In this document: in pieces, positions 32,275 through 39,116 of the stretch
Layout of the letters: the number at the start of each line of letters is the position of its first letter
Numbering within the stretch: the first letter of the stretch is position 1
From: an uncultured Clostridium sp.
Lineage (GTDB): Bacteria; Bacillota; Clostridia; TANB77; CAG-508
Direction of reading: 5' to 3'
Assembly (NCBI GenBank): GCA_930989765.1
Contig: CAKNNA010000014.1
Span: 1 to 39,116, forward strand
DNA length: 39,116 bases
Translations under genes and position numbers: made by a program
Notes under the pieces: model-generated
Seen by the model: the letters and a program-made list of their open reading frames with translations, nothing else
What the model was told of the DNA's origin: nothing
The model's database searches: none

Positions 32275-32697
32275 CTACTTATTATGATTTTTAATTAAAA
32301 TAATCTTATTATCTTTTATACATATTTTAAATGTGTCATTTTCATTTATTTTCAATTCTTTTCGTATTTCTATAGGAATTACACAAATTCCTAATTCATC
32401 TACTACTCTCAAATTTCCATTACTATTTTCTAATATAGAATCTTTTATCCTACTAATTTGAATATAAATTTCCGTATCATTGTCTATAATCTTTTTTTCA
32501 CTATAGATTATTTCTTTCTCAACTTTAATATCAGATTTTTCTAAAATTATATTTATACCACTTCTATAAATATATAATTTTTCTCTCTCCTGTATATTTA
32601 ACATTTTTCGCACCTGAATAGGTATATGTATTCTCCCTAATTCATCCATTTTAATAATAAATTTTGTTTGTTCTTTAGTTTCTAAAATTTGTTCCAT
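32275..32697 (-). CDS. tandem SpoVT/AbrB-domain regulator
   Basis: A 140-residue protein with two AbrB-type DNA-binding domains: ~12-50 ('KMDELGRIHIPIQVRKMLNI', 'EKLYIYRSGINIILEK') and ~95-135 ('RVVDELGICVIPIEIRKELK', 'NDTFKICIKDNKIILIK'), joined by a 45-residue linker. AbrB proteins normally have one such domain and dimerise; a tandem copy can act as an intramolecular dimer. Likely a transition-state-type regulator. It has a strong promoter 220 bp upstream with tandem 0A-box-like sites beyond it, paralleling Spo0A control of abrB in Bacillus. Confidence 0.82.
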   Translation of the reverse strand: MEQILETKEQTKFIIKMDELGRIHIPIQVRKMLNIQEREKLYIYRSGINIILEKSDIKVEKEIIYSEKKIIDNDTEIYIQISRIKDSILENSNGNLRVVDELGICVIPIEIRKELKINENDTFKICIKDNKIILIKNHNK

Positions 32698-32919
32698 AAT
32701 TTTTTTACCCTTTCTTTATTTATTTGTTATTTGCTTTCTAAAAATTATGGCTCATAGTTCGTATTTTAGTATTTCATAGTACATTTATTGTTGCTTTTAA
32801 GCCTATTTATTACATTAACCTCCTTCCTGTTAGATTTATCATATCTACTTATCGTTTACTATTTCCTATATATTCCAACTATTTCTCCTTCTTTTCTATA
32901 AAATATGACATTTTATATT

Positions 32920-32947
32920 ATTATAGTTCATTTTTAAATTTTGTCAA
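32920..32947 (-). promoter_or_regulatory. promoter and long leader of the tandem-AbrB gene
   Basis: TTGACA (32947-32942), a 16-bp spacer and TATAAT (32925-32920) on the minus strand. This gives a leader of about 215 bases to the ATG at 32697. The leader holds two ribosome-site-like sequences, one before a 9-codon frame (TTG start, ending in KR) and one before ATG TAA, but no real gene. Confidence 0.65.
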
Positions 32948-33001
32948 TCTGTTTTACCGTCAATTTTGTTCCAATTTAGGTGTGTGTAGTCAAGAAAACT
33001 T

Positions 33002-33018
33002 TTCGACATTTTTCTACA
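33002..33018. promoter_or_regulatory. tandem 0A-box-like sites upstream of the tandem-AbrB gene
   Basis: TTCGACA (33002-33008) and TTCTACA (33012-33018) are exactly 10 bp apart, about 55 bp upstream of the AbrB -35 box. Orientation and phase match the cluster at 26845-26871. Confidence 0.55.
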
Positions 33019-33035
33019 AATTACTGTATAACAAA

Positions 33036-33059
33036 AAAACTGGATTTTACTCCAGTTTT
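33036..33059 (-). terminator. terminator of the tandem RHH gene
   Basis: AAAACTGGA (33036-33044) pairs with TCCAGTTTT (33051-33059). On the minus strand it runs into TTTTTTTG, 13 bases after the stop. Confidence 0.75.
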
Positions 33060-33072
33060 AGTATTATATTAT

Positions 33073-33396
33073 TTAACTATTTACTGCATTATATATAGCA
33101 ATATTTACAAGTTTATAGATAGATAAATGATGTTTTGCACTTAATCTTTCTAATTCTCTATAAGCTGTTTCTCTTATATTAAAATTATGTGATTCTGAAA
33201 TTTCATTTTCTGGTCTATCATAAAGATTAACATTATTATTTTCTACCATTTCCATAATCGCTACATTTACTAATTTATTTATAGAGGCTTCATAAATATT
33301 AGATAACTCTTTTAGCCTTTCATATAAACTTGCATCTATTTCAATTCTTCTTTTTAAGATATTATCTCTCTTATAAAAATGTTTATCAAAAACCAT
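33073..33396 (-). CDS. tandem ribbon-helix-helix protein
   Basis: A 107-residue protein with two CopG/Arc-like units: 'RRIEIDASLYERLKELSNIY' with 'ASINKLVNVAIMEMVEN', and 'NFNIRETAYRELERLSAKHH' with 'LSIYKLVNIAIYNAVNS'. One chain can thus form the two-strand ribbon that normally needs a dimer. The ATG at 33396 has GGAGTG 6 bases upstream. No toxin gene adjoins, so it is more likely a transcription regulator than an antitoxin. Confidence 0.72.
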   Translation of the reverse strand: MVFDKHFYKRDNILKRRIEIDASLYERLKELSNIYEASINKLVNVAIMEMVENNNVNLYDRPENEISESHNFNIRETAYRELERLSAKHHLSIYKLVNIAIYNAVNS

Positions 33397-33607
33397 ATTT
33401 TTCACTCCTTTTTGCAACATTATTATATTTTACAAAAAAGAGTATTTTAATTCCTTTATAGGTACATATTTTGACTGTTTTTTGGAGTTGTCTTTTTTTC
33501 TAACTAATTGATTGATAAATTTTCTATATCTGCCATATTAATATTATTTTCATTTTAGTAACATACCTACTGTCTTTTACAATATTTCATACATACAAAT
33601 AGTTCTA

Positions 33608-34036
33608 TTATTCATACATTTTAAATATTTCTCCTGAAATATTAATTATATCTTTTATTGGTATTTCTGTATTATTAGCTAAATATATATGTTGATTATA
33701 TAAATCAATCTTTTTTACAATACCTGTAACTGTTATATATGAGCCACCATCTTTCTTTAAATCTGGAATAAAATATGTAATTGATATTTCTGGCTTATTT
33801 TTTATCTGTTCCATAATTATTTGTAATTTACTATCCAATATTGACTTTAATTCATCATCAATATCTATTTTCTCGCTAGTTTCTCTTGAAGTTTCTTTTA
33901 TAGCATCTTCGTATCCTGTTAATGCTGCAAAAGGTGCAAATTGTGCTGAACGAGCATATAATGACATTTGTGGATGTTTTTTTGATACATGATGTGGTAA
34001 ATTTATTATATCATCATATTGTCTATCATATTTCAT
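33608..34036 (-). CDS. YolD-like protein
   Basis: A 142-residue protein of the YolD-like family ('DIINLPHHVSKKHPQMSLYA', 'RSAQFAPFAALTGYEDAIKE' and a beta-rich end 'GIVKKIDLYNQHIYL'). YolD-like genes accompany Y-family polymerases of mobile elements and the SOS response; here it lies 16 bp after such a polymerase on the same strand. The molecular role is not established; it probably modulates the polymerase. Confidence 0.85.
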   Translation of the reverse strand: MKYDRQYDDIINLPHHVSKKHPQMSLYARSAQFAPFAALTGYEDAIKETSRETSEKIDIDDELKSILDSKLQIIMEQIKNKPEISITYFIPDLKKDGGSYITVTGIVKKIDLYNQHIYLANNTEIPIKDIINISGEIFKMYE

Positions 34037-34052
34037 TTAACCTTTTCCTCCT

Positions 34053-35555
34053 TTAGCTCTTATGTCCTCCAATTTGTCCATTCCTTTCTATTGTAGTTCC
34101 TCCTTCTAAAAAATTCATTCCCTTTAAAACAGCATTTTTTCCATACTTTGTTTTTATATCCAATACTGCTTTTTGTAATTCTTTTTCTGATTTTTCCTTT
34201 TTTTGTTGTCTTTCAACTTCATTATAATCTGTGAATAAATCTACTTGCTCAAATTTATTGTTATTTTTGTAATCATCTTCATTTACAACATTTTCTGCTG
34301 TAATATTTATTCTTCTAACTAATAAATTTTTGTTAATTATACTTTCATAAAGATTCATTACATAGTCAGTTATTATTTTTGTAGATGATGTTTTATGATC
34401 TATATTTATAGTCCCATGTGCAGACTTTGGAACTTTCCTTCCATAATGGTCTAATGTAACTTCTCCCAAATATGATTTATTTATTTCAGGATTTGAAAGA
34501 TTTTCAATATCATATCCAATAGTTAAAACCATTTTACTTGTAATTAAATTCTTTTTTACTAAATCTAATGTAAGAAGCTCTGTCATTTCTTTCACTATTA
34601 ATTTTGTCTGTTCATAATTGTATGGACAATGTAATACTTGTCCTGAACTTATACTATTTGTTACTGGCTTGTATGATTTTATACTTTCAATGGTACAAGG
34701 TTCATATCCCCATGCGTGATCTATCAATAATTCTGCATTTATCCCAAACAATTTGTATAATAACTCCTCATTTTTTTCTGAAGTACGAGCTATATCTCCC
34801 ATTGTAAATATGCCATTTTTTTCTAGTTTATTTGATATACCCTTTCCTACTCTCCAAAAATCCGTTAAAGGTCTATGATTCCACAAATATTTTCTATATG
34901 TCATTTCATCTAAACCTGCAATTCTTACACCGTTTCCATCTGGTGTTATATGCTTTGCAACAATATCCATAGCAACTTTGCAAAGATATAAATTTGTACC
35001 AATTCCTGCTGTTGCTGTTATTCCAGTTTCATCATATACATTTTTAATAACTTTAGTAACCAATTCTCTTGGTGTTGTTTTATAAGTTTGTAAATAGTGC
35101 GTTACATCTATAAATACCTCATCAATGGAATAGACATATATATCGTCAGCAGAAAACCATTTTAAATAAATATTATAAATTCTAGTGCTATATTTCATAT
35201 AATAGCTCATTCGTGGTGGAGCTATTATATAGCTTAATTCTAAATCATTATTTTTCTTTAACGCAATATCATCATAAGATGAACAAGTAAATTTATGTCT
35301 AGGTGCATTAATTTTCCTTTGAGCATTTATTTCATTAACTTTTTGTATAACTTCAAATAATCTTGCTCTTCCAGGTATTCCATATTGTTTTAATGATGGA
35401 CTTACAGCAAGACAAACTGTTTTTTCTGTTCTACTACTATCAGCTACAACTAAATTAGTAGTAATTGGATTTAAACCTCTTTCCTGACATTCAACAGAGG
35501 CATAAAAACTCTTTAAATCTATTGCGATATATACTTTATCATATTTATTCTTCAC
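34053..35555 (-). CDS. Y-family DNA polymerase (UvrX/UmuC-like)
   Basis: A 500-residue translesion polymerase. 'VYIAIDLKSFYASVECQERG' is the first catalytic Asp with the steric-gate region, 'LVVADSSRTEKTVCLAVSPS' the fingers, 'VYSIDEVFIDVT' the second acidic pair, and 'YDETGITATAGIGTNLYLCK' the palm end. An HhH-type segment 'TDFWRVGKGISNKLEKNGIF' and a little-finger domain follow. All catalytic residues are present. This subfamily is found with YolD on mobile elements and chromosomes and gives error-prone bypass after DNA damage. Together with a frame-broken mutL it could raise mutation rates (inference). Confidence 0.92.
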   Translation of the reverse strand: MKNKYDKVYIAIDLKSFYASVECQERGLNPITTNLVVADSSRTEKTVCLAVSPSLKQYGIPGRARLFEVIQKVNEINAQRKINAPRHKFTCSSYDDIALKKNNDLELSYIIAPPRMSYYMKYSTRIYNIYLKWFSADDIYVYSIDEVFIDVTHYLQTYKTTPRELVTKVIKNVYDETGITATAGIGTNLYLCKVAMDIVAKHITPDGNGVRIAGLDEMTYRKYLWNHRPLTDFWRVGKGISNKLEKNGIFTMGDIARTSEKNEELLYKLFGINAELLIDHAWGYEPCTIESIKSYKPVTNSISSGQVLHCPYNYEQTKLIVKEMTELLTLDLVKKNLITSKMVLTIGYDIENLSNPEINKSYLGEVTLDHYGRKVPKSAHGTINIDHKTSSTKIITDYVMNLYESIINKNLLVRRINITAENVVNEDDYKNNNKFEQVDLFTDYNEVERQQKKEKSEKELQKAVLDIKTKYGKNAVLKGMNFLEGGTTIERNGQIGGHKS

Positions 35556-35653
35556 TTTTATACCCCCATTTCTAAAATATCTATTGTCATTATAACACTT
35601 TTTCTTTTATTTGTAAACATTTGTTTGCTTATAATTTGTAAGAAATATTTTCC

Positions 35654-35681
35654 AGTCAAAAAATAGACTAGCCTTTTGACT
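35654..35681 (-). terminator. likely terminator of the ferredoxin gene
   Basis: AGTCAAAA (35654-35661) pairs with TTTTGACT (35674-35681), immediately after the ferredoxin stop on the minus strand; the T-rich part lies within the stem, so its strength is uncertain. Confidence 0.5.
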
Positions 35682-35684
35682 AAT

Positions 35685-35897
35685 CTATCCATTTAGTTCA
35701 CTATATTCCATATCTAATACTAATGCTTTTTTAGGACAAAAGTTTGAACATTTACCACATTTAATACATTTTTCATAATCTATTTTAGGTGCTTCATATC
35801 CCTCTTGTGATAATGCTCCCACAGGACAAACTTTTACAGCAGGGCATTTATGATTTTGTGGGCAATTTTCTATTATAATTTTTAATTTCTTTTCCAC
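35685..35897 (-). CDS. 4Fe-4S ferredoxin-type protein
   Basis: A 70-residue protein with two cysteine sets: 'CPQNHKCPAVKVCPVGAL' (irregular CxxxxxCxxxxxCP spacing) and the classical 'CIKCGKCSNFCPKKAL'. At least one 4Fe-4S cluster is expected; the first set may hold a second cluster with changed spacing. I chose the GTG at 35897, 9 bases after GGAGGA; the ATG at 35918 overlaps that site. It may serve as a small electron carrier. No partner enzyme is adjacent. Confidence 0.78.
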   Translation of the reverse strand: MEKKLKIIIENCPQNHKCPAVKVCPVGALSQEGYEAPKIDYEKCIKCGKCSNFCPKKALVLDMEYSELNG

Positions 35898-35949
35898 AAC
35901 ATAATCTCCTCCAATCAATAAATAATTATTTATAATAGATTCTACGATT

Positions 35950-36079
35950 TTATTTATTATAATATGAAATTTCTATTTTATTTCCATCTATATCTTCAAT
36001 TGCAAAACAAGTATAATTATCTAAACTATTAGGTATTTTTTCAGGTCTATATAAAATTTTTGCACCGATTTGTTTTCAT
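35950..36079 (-). pseudogene. VOC/glyoxalase-fold C-terminal remnant with a CGG frame break
   Basis: One frame reads 'GAKILYRPEKIPNSLDNY', 'TCFAIEDIDGNKIEISYYNK' and a stop, the C-terminal half of a VOC (glyoxalase/bleomycin-resistance) domain with the metal-binding Glu near the end. Upstream, the frame 'NYMKTN' meets it at an in-frame CGG (36067): AAT CGG TGC, or AAT GGT GCA if C is skipped, giving a continuous 'YMKTNGAKILYRPE'. The N-terminal half of the domain is absent, so this is a remnant. It fills the gap between the ferredoxin and the YrvL-like gene. Confidence 0.5.
36064..36067 (-). other. candidate +1 frameshift site CGGT (VOC remnant)
   Basis: AAT CGG TGC in the frame of the preceding residues; GGT GCA AAA in the frame of the conserved VOC end. 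Weaker than the other sites because the gene is a remnant. Confidence 0.4.
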
Positions 36080-36090
36080 ATAATTAAAAA

Positions 36091-36507
36091 CTATTCTTCT
36101 TTATCCTCTTTTATATCTTTTATACTTAATATTGCTAATATAAATGATATAACTAATATTGAAATATCTGTTGCTGAAACATTAGGCATACATTGATCTA
36201 CTATTGTCATACCTATTGCAGTTGCAATAGTGTCTAATAATACAAATATAATTCTAGCACTATACAAATTGAGTTTCTTTATTTGCAATAATGCTTTTGG
36301 TAATCCCTCTGCAATAAAGTTTATAGGTAAAGATATAATTGTAGAAATTAAAAAGAATAAGATAATATCAAATACACTATTATATCTAAATCCAAAGAAC
36401 TGCATTATTGCACCTGCAAATATTGCAATTACAGATACTATGATTAAAATAACTATAACTATTATTCCCCATCCTAAAATATCTTTGATTAGTTTATTAT
36501 TTTTCAT
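36091..36507 (-). CDS. YrvL-like membrane protein
   Basis: A 138-residue protein with four TM helices (~12-36, ~45-65, ~80-100, ~108-128) and charged ends ('MKNNKLIKD', 'KDIKEDKEE'). The segment 'FFGFRYNSVFDIILFFLIST' recalls the YrvL family of small regulatory membrane proteins. The similarity is judged by eye, so the name is tentative. It is transcribed alone and is divergent from the XRE-AbrB/ABC operon. Confidence 0.65.
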   Translation of the reverse strand: MKNNKLIKDILGWGIIVIVILIIVSVIAIFAGAIMQFFGFRYNSVFDIILFFLISTIISLPINFIAEGLPKALLQIKKLNLYSARIIFVLLDTIATAIGMTIVDQCMPNVSATDISILVISFILAILSIKDIKEDKEE

Positions 36508-36703
36508 ACATTACTCACTTTCAAAATATATCAATTCTTTTGGATAATATCATAAATGAGAGCAATTATCAATTACCTGCATCTGAAATTTTAAACTTTC
36601 AACTTAACCCTAATCCAATTTATTGTTTATTTAAAAATTAATACAATAAACTCATTATAAAATCAGTAAATTAAACTTAACATTTTCTGTTACAATAAGT
36701 TGG

Positions 36704-36731
36704 TTGATTTATTTATTTCCTATGCTAAAAT
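36704..36731 (+). promoter_or_regulatory. promoter of the XRE-AbrB/ABC operon
   Basis: TTGATT (36704-36709), a 16-bp spacer and TAAAAT (36726-36731). The start codon used is at 36756. Confidence 0.55.
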
Positions 36732-36755
36732 GAAAATATGAAAGGAATGATTTGT

Positions 36756-37220
36756 ATGAATGATATGAAAAAAATTATTTCTCAAAATTTAATAACTTTA
36801 AGAAATCAAAACCATTATTCTTTAGAATATCTTGCTGATAAAATTGGTATATCAAGACAAGCAATTTCTAAATGGGAAACTGGAGAAGCACTTCCAGATT
36901 TAATAAATTGTGAAAAACTTGCTAATTTATATAATGTTAAACTTGATGATTTAATTCATTTTGACGAATCTAAAGAGGGTTACCCTATTCCACCTAAAGG
37001 TAAGCATTTATTTGGAACTGTTGTTGTTGGCGAAAGAGGTCAAATTGTAATACCTAAAAAGGCTCGTGAAATTTTAAATATTAATCAAGGAGAAACACTT
37101 GTAGTCTTTGGTAATGAAAATCCTGAAAGTAGAGGTATTGCTTTAGTGAAAGGAAATGATTTATTATATTTCAATTCAGAATTAATAAAAATGTTAGAAA
37201 GGAATAAGGATGAAGAATGA
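36756..37220 (+). CDS. XRE-AbrB hybrid transcriptional regulator
   Basis: A 154-residue protein. N-terminal XRE HTH (~5-60: 'QNLITLRNQNHYSLEYLADK', 'GISRQAISKWETGEALPDL') followed by a SpoVT/AbrB domain (~85-130: 'VVVGERGQIVIPKKAREILN', 'GETLVVFG'). The hybrid is common upstream of ABC exporters in Clostridia, where it represses the operon until a drug or peptide is sensed. ATG at 36756 with AAAGGA 9 bases upstream. It overlaps the ATPase gene by ATGA, so translation is coupled. Confidence 0.85.
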   Translation: MNDMKKIISQNLITLRNQNHYSLEYLADKIGISRQAISKWETGEALPDLINCEKLANLYNVKLDDLIHFDESKEGYPIPPKGKHLFGTVVVGERGQIVIPKKAREILNINQGETLVVFGNENPESRGIALVKGNDLLYFNSELIKMLERNKDEE

Positions 37221-37960
37221 TTTTAAAAGTTGTAAATTTATCAAAAGAATATCCAAAATTCAAGTTAAATAACATTTCTTTTTCAATAAATGAAGGAGAA
37301 ATTATGGGATTGATTGGTCGAAATGGTGCTGGTAAAAGCACTACTTTAAAGGCTATTTTAAATATGATTTCTATTTCTAATGGCACAATAGAAATGTTTG
37401 ATAAGAATTATAAACAAAACGAATTATATTGTAAATCCAATTTAGGTGTTGTGTTTGGTGGCATTGATTACTATGAATTAAAAAAAGTTTCTACTATAAC
37501 AAATATAACTAAAAACTTTTATAAGAATTGGGATGAAAAACTATATAAAACTTATTTGGAAACATTTAATATAGACCCCTCAAAGAGAATTAAAGAATTA
37601 TCTGCTGGAATGAAAGTAAAATATCAAATAGCTGTTGCACTATCTCATAATGCTAAATTATTGATATTAGATGAACCTACAAGCGGACTTGATCCTGTAT
37701 CCAGAGAAGAATTATTATCATTATTTATGTATTTAGCACAAACAAAGAAAATATCAATCTTATTTTCTACTCATATTACAAGCGATTTAGAAAAATGTGC
37801 TGATACTATAACTTATATAAAAGATGGTAATTTAATTGCAAGCATGGAGAAAATGAAATTTATAAAACATTTTCAATACTTAAAAACTTCTTCAACAAAG
37901 CCTGATTTAACCCTTGAAGAAATTATGATAAAGAATGAGAGGTGTAGTTATGATTTCTAA
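37217..37960 (+). CDS. ABC transporter ATP-binding protein
   Basis: A 247-residue ATPase. Walker A 'GLIGRNGAGKSTTLKAIL', signature 'ELSAGMKVKYQIAVAL', Walker B 'KLLILDEPTSGLDPVSREEL', H-loop 'ILFSTHITSDLEKCAD'. It is of the YtrB/BcrA exporter type that works with a separate ABC-2 permease, encoded next. Starts within the end of the regulator gene and overlaps the permease start by 11 bases, so the three genes form one operon. Confidence 0.92.
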   Translation: MILKVVNLSKEYPKFKLNNISFSINEGEIMGLIGRNGAGKSTTLKAILNMISISNGTIEMFDKNYKQNELYCKSNLGVVFGGIDYYELKKVSTITNITKNFYKNWDEKLYKTYLETFNIDPSKRIKELSAGMKVKYQIAVALSHNAKLLILDEPTSGLDPVSREELLSLFMYLAQTKKISILFSTHITSDLEKCADTITYIKDGNLIASMEKMKFIKHFQYLKTSSTKPDLTLEEIMIKNERCSYDF

Positions 37961-38597
37961 CTTATTAAAAAAAGATTTTGTATTATCAGCACATCCAACT
38001 TTATATATGTTTATGATTATAGGAGCTTTAGTTTTAGTTCCTGCTTATCCTTATGGTATGGTATTCTTCTTTGGATGTTTAGGTTTATATTTTTCAACAT
38101 TAAATGGTAGAGAAAATAATGATATTTTTTATAGTGCAATACTACCATTGGACAAAAAAGATATTGTTAAAGGAAAATGCTTATTTTTTATTACATTTGA
38201 ATTAATACAAATTTTGATAACCACTTTAATTGCTTTTATAAAACTATCTTTTATAGATTCTCCTAACAATGATGTTGGTATAGAATGTAACATAGCATAT
38301 TTTGGTTTTGGATTTATAATATATTCTATTTTTAATTATATATTCTTAACTAAAATATATAAATCTAGTTATAAAATTGGAATACCTTTTGTGATTTCTC
38401 TTATATTTGTTATTCTTGCAATTATATTAATGGAGCTTATCTCTCATATACCTTATTTTTCGTGGATTGACGGAGTTACTTTTAGTGATTTGCAACAACA
38501 AATACCTATTTTGATAGTAGGATTACTATTGTTTATTTTCATTAACATATTAGCATATAAAAAGGCTACTAAAAACTTTGAAAAAGTTGATTTATAA
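37950..38597 (+). CDS. ABC-2 type permease
   Basis: A 215-residue protein with about six TM helices: 'YMFMIIGALVLVPAYPYGMV', 'FFFGCLGLYFSTL', 'CLFFITFELIQILITTLIAF', 'FGFGFIIYSIFNYIFL', 'IPFVISLIFVILAIILMELI', 'IPILIVGLLLFIFINILAY'. Conserved 'NGRENNDIFYSAILPLDKKD' follows helix 2, as in ABC2_membrane_5 permeases. ATG at 37950 with GAGAGGTG upstream. Substrate unknown; probably an antibiotic-like or lipid compound. Confidence 0.88.
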   Translation: MISNLLKKDFVLSAHPTLYMFMIIGALVLVPAYPYGMVFFFGCLGLYFSTLNGRENNDIFYSAILPLDKKDIVKGKCLFFITFELIQILITTLIAFIKLSFIDSPNNDVGIECNIAYFGFGFIIYSIFNYIFLTKIYKSSYKIGIPFVISLIFVILAIILMELISHIPYFSWIDGVTFSDLQQQIPILIVGLLLFIFINILAYKKATKNFEKVDL

Positions 38598-38602
38598 AAT
38601 AG

Positions 38603-38648
38603 AATTACAGGAACTCTTAAAATAAGTTTTTATAAGATTCCTGTAATT
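38603..38648. terminator. bidirectional terminator between convergent ABC genes
   Basis: AATTACAGGAA (38603-38613) pairs with TTCCTGTAATT (38638-38648), extended by TCTTA/TAAGA, with a T-run after it on the plus strand and T-rich sequence on the minus strand. It serves the permease operon and faces the stop of the partial ATPase at 38656. Confidence 0.8.
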
Positions 38649-38655
38649 TTTCACT

Positions 38656-39116
38656 TTATTTATTCAACTCGACCTCTAACTCTCCTCTTCTTAACCTCAA
38701 AACAACATCCGTCTGCTTTGCTAAATCTTTTGAATGAGTTACAATAACAACACATTTATTCATTTTATGAGAGCAATTCTTTAATATTTCCATTATATTT
38801 CCTGCTGTTTCTTCATCCAGATTTCCTGTTGGCTCATCTGCTAACAAAACAGGTGCTTCTGAAGCTAATGCTCTTGCTATTGCAACTCTTTGTTGTTGTC
38901 CTCCAGATAATTTTAAAACATTTCTTTTCATTTCTTTATCAGTAAGTCCAACCTTTTCCAAAATCGGCTTTGGTGGTAATTTTGAAGCTATTGATACATT
39001 TTCCATTGGTGTTAAATAATCTATTAAATTATAACTTTGAAATATAAAAGAAACATTATTCTTTCTATGATTTGCAAGTCCATAATTTTCTATATTTTCC
39101 CCTTTGAATAATATTT
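38656..39116 (-). CDS. ABC transporter ATP-binding protein, 5' end beyond the window
   Basis: The frame is open to the window edge; 153 residues are visible. Q-loop 'FIFQSYNLIDYLTPMENV', signature 'LKLSGGQQQRVAIARALASE', Walker B 'VLLADEPTGNLDEETAG' and H-loop 'VVIVTHSKDLAKQTD'. Walker A is outside. This is the LolD/MacB/BceA type that pairs with an FtsX-like permease, expected upstream or outside. It ends with 'RLRRGELEVELNK'. Confidence 0.9.
   Translation of the reverse strand, partial: ILFKGENIENYGLANHRKNNVSFIFQSYNLIDYLTPMENVSIASKLPPKPILEKVGLTDKEMKRNVLKLSGGQQQRVAIARALASEAPVLLADEPTGNLDEETAGNIMEILKNCSHKMNKCVVIVTHSKDLAKQTDVVLRLRRGELEVELNK

Noticed and set aside
32780..32830. GGAGG-preceded ATG TAA start-stop element in the tandem-AbrB leader
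   Set aside because: Only 3 bases separate GGAGG from the ATG, too short for efficient initiation; noted only within the leader description.
9955..36067. P-site tRNA slippage as the cause of the CGG frame breaks
   Set aside because: The codons before CGG (ACC, TTA, ATA, TTG, AAT) have no re-pairing in the +1 frame and differ from site to site; only the CGGN itself is shared.
9955..36067. CGG simply read as another amino acid (for example Trp)
   Set aside because: Reassignment would not change the frame; the downstream homology at each site is in +1, so a plain sense reading does not rescue the proteins.
1..39116. CRISPR arrays, rRNA and tRNA genes
   Set aside because: No regularly spaced identical repeats with unique spacers, no GC-rich rRNA-like blocks and no cloverleaf with a conserved T-loop were seen on either strand.

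Overview
The window comes from a very AT-rich, spore-forming, low-GC Gram-positive bacterium, most likely an uncultured member of Clostridia. The evidence is cotJABC coat genes, Spo0A-type boxes and a Spo0A-like regulator, sepF/divIVA division genes, the GGGtGRT/NifU-like pair, GGAGG-type ribosome sites with frequent GTG and TTG starts, and a Tn916-like sigma/HTH pair.

Layout. 1-4.0 kb is an eroded accessory region: a truncated PHP protein, a ParB-like protein lacking its N-terminal domain, a strong palindrome, a frameshifted Cys-rich gene, an orphan PemK/MazF toxin followed by a candidate small RNA, and a histidine phosphatase fused in frame to half of an RBBP9-type hydrolase. 4.0-20.9 kb is a conserved core on the minus strand: rlmD, an EAL phosphodiesterase, GGGtGRT protein plus Fe-S scaffold-like protein, a YezG-like gene, gpmI, tpiA, a coiled-coil protein, rsmD, divIVA, sepF, an HlyD-like protein, miaA, a membrane protein and mutL. 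21.0-22.0 kb is cotJA-cotJB-cotJC with cotJC cut short. 22.4-26.5 kb is a mobile module: large serine recombinase, DUF6075-like gene, small ORFs, HTH protein, sigma-like factor and HTH_16-like protein. 26.8-34.0 kb is a dense regulatory island: degenerate Spo0A-like regulator, radical SAM protein fused to a receiver-like domain, LysR, CYTH protein, stand-alone receiver, sigma-like HTH, XRE, tandem AbrB and tandem ribbon-helix-helix proteins. 33.6-39.1 kb holds YolD plus a Y-family polymerase, a ferredoxin, a VOC remnant, a YrvL-like membrane protein, an XRE-AbrB/ABC exporter operon and part of a second ABC ATPase.

Most striking observation. In my hand scan of both strands no otherwise continuous gene uses CGG as an in-frame codon. 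Five in-frame CGG triplets do occur (mutL, twice in the YezG-like gene, the DUF6075-like gene, and a VOC remnant), and each sits at a point where the reading frame breaks. Skipping the C, so that CGGN is read as one glycine codon GGN (+1 shift), restores the conserved or natural-looking protein every time. This suggests CGG-triggered +1 frameshifting or four-base decoding in this lineage. Gene models for those loci are given on that basis.

A second theme is Spo0A-like control: tandem 10-bp-phased 0A-box-like sites lie upstream of the Spo0A paralog and of the tandem-AbrB gene. A third is the possible interruption of cotJC by a recombinase-bearing element, reminiscent of sporulation intervening elements such as skin.
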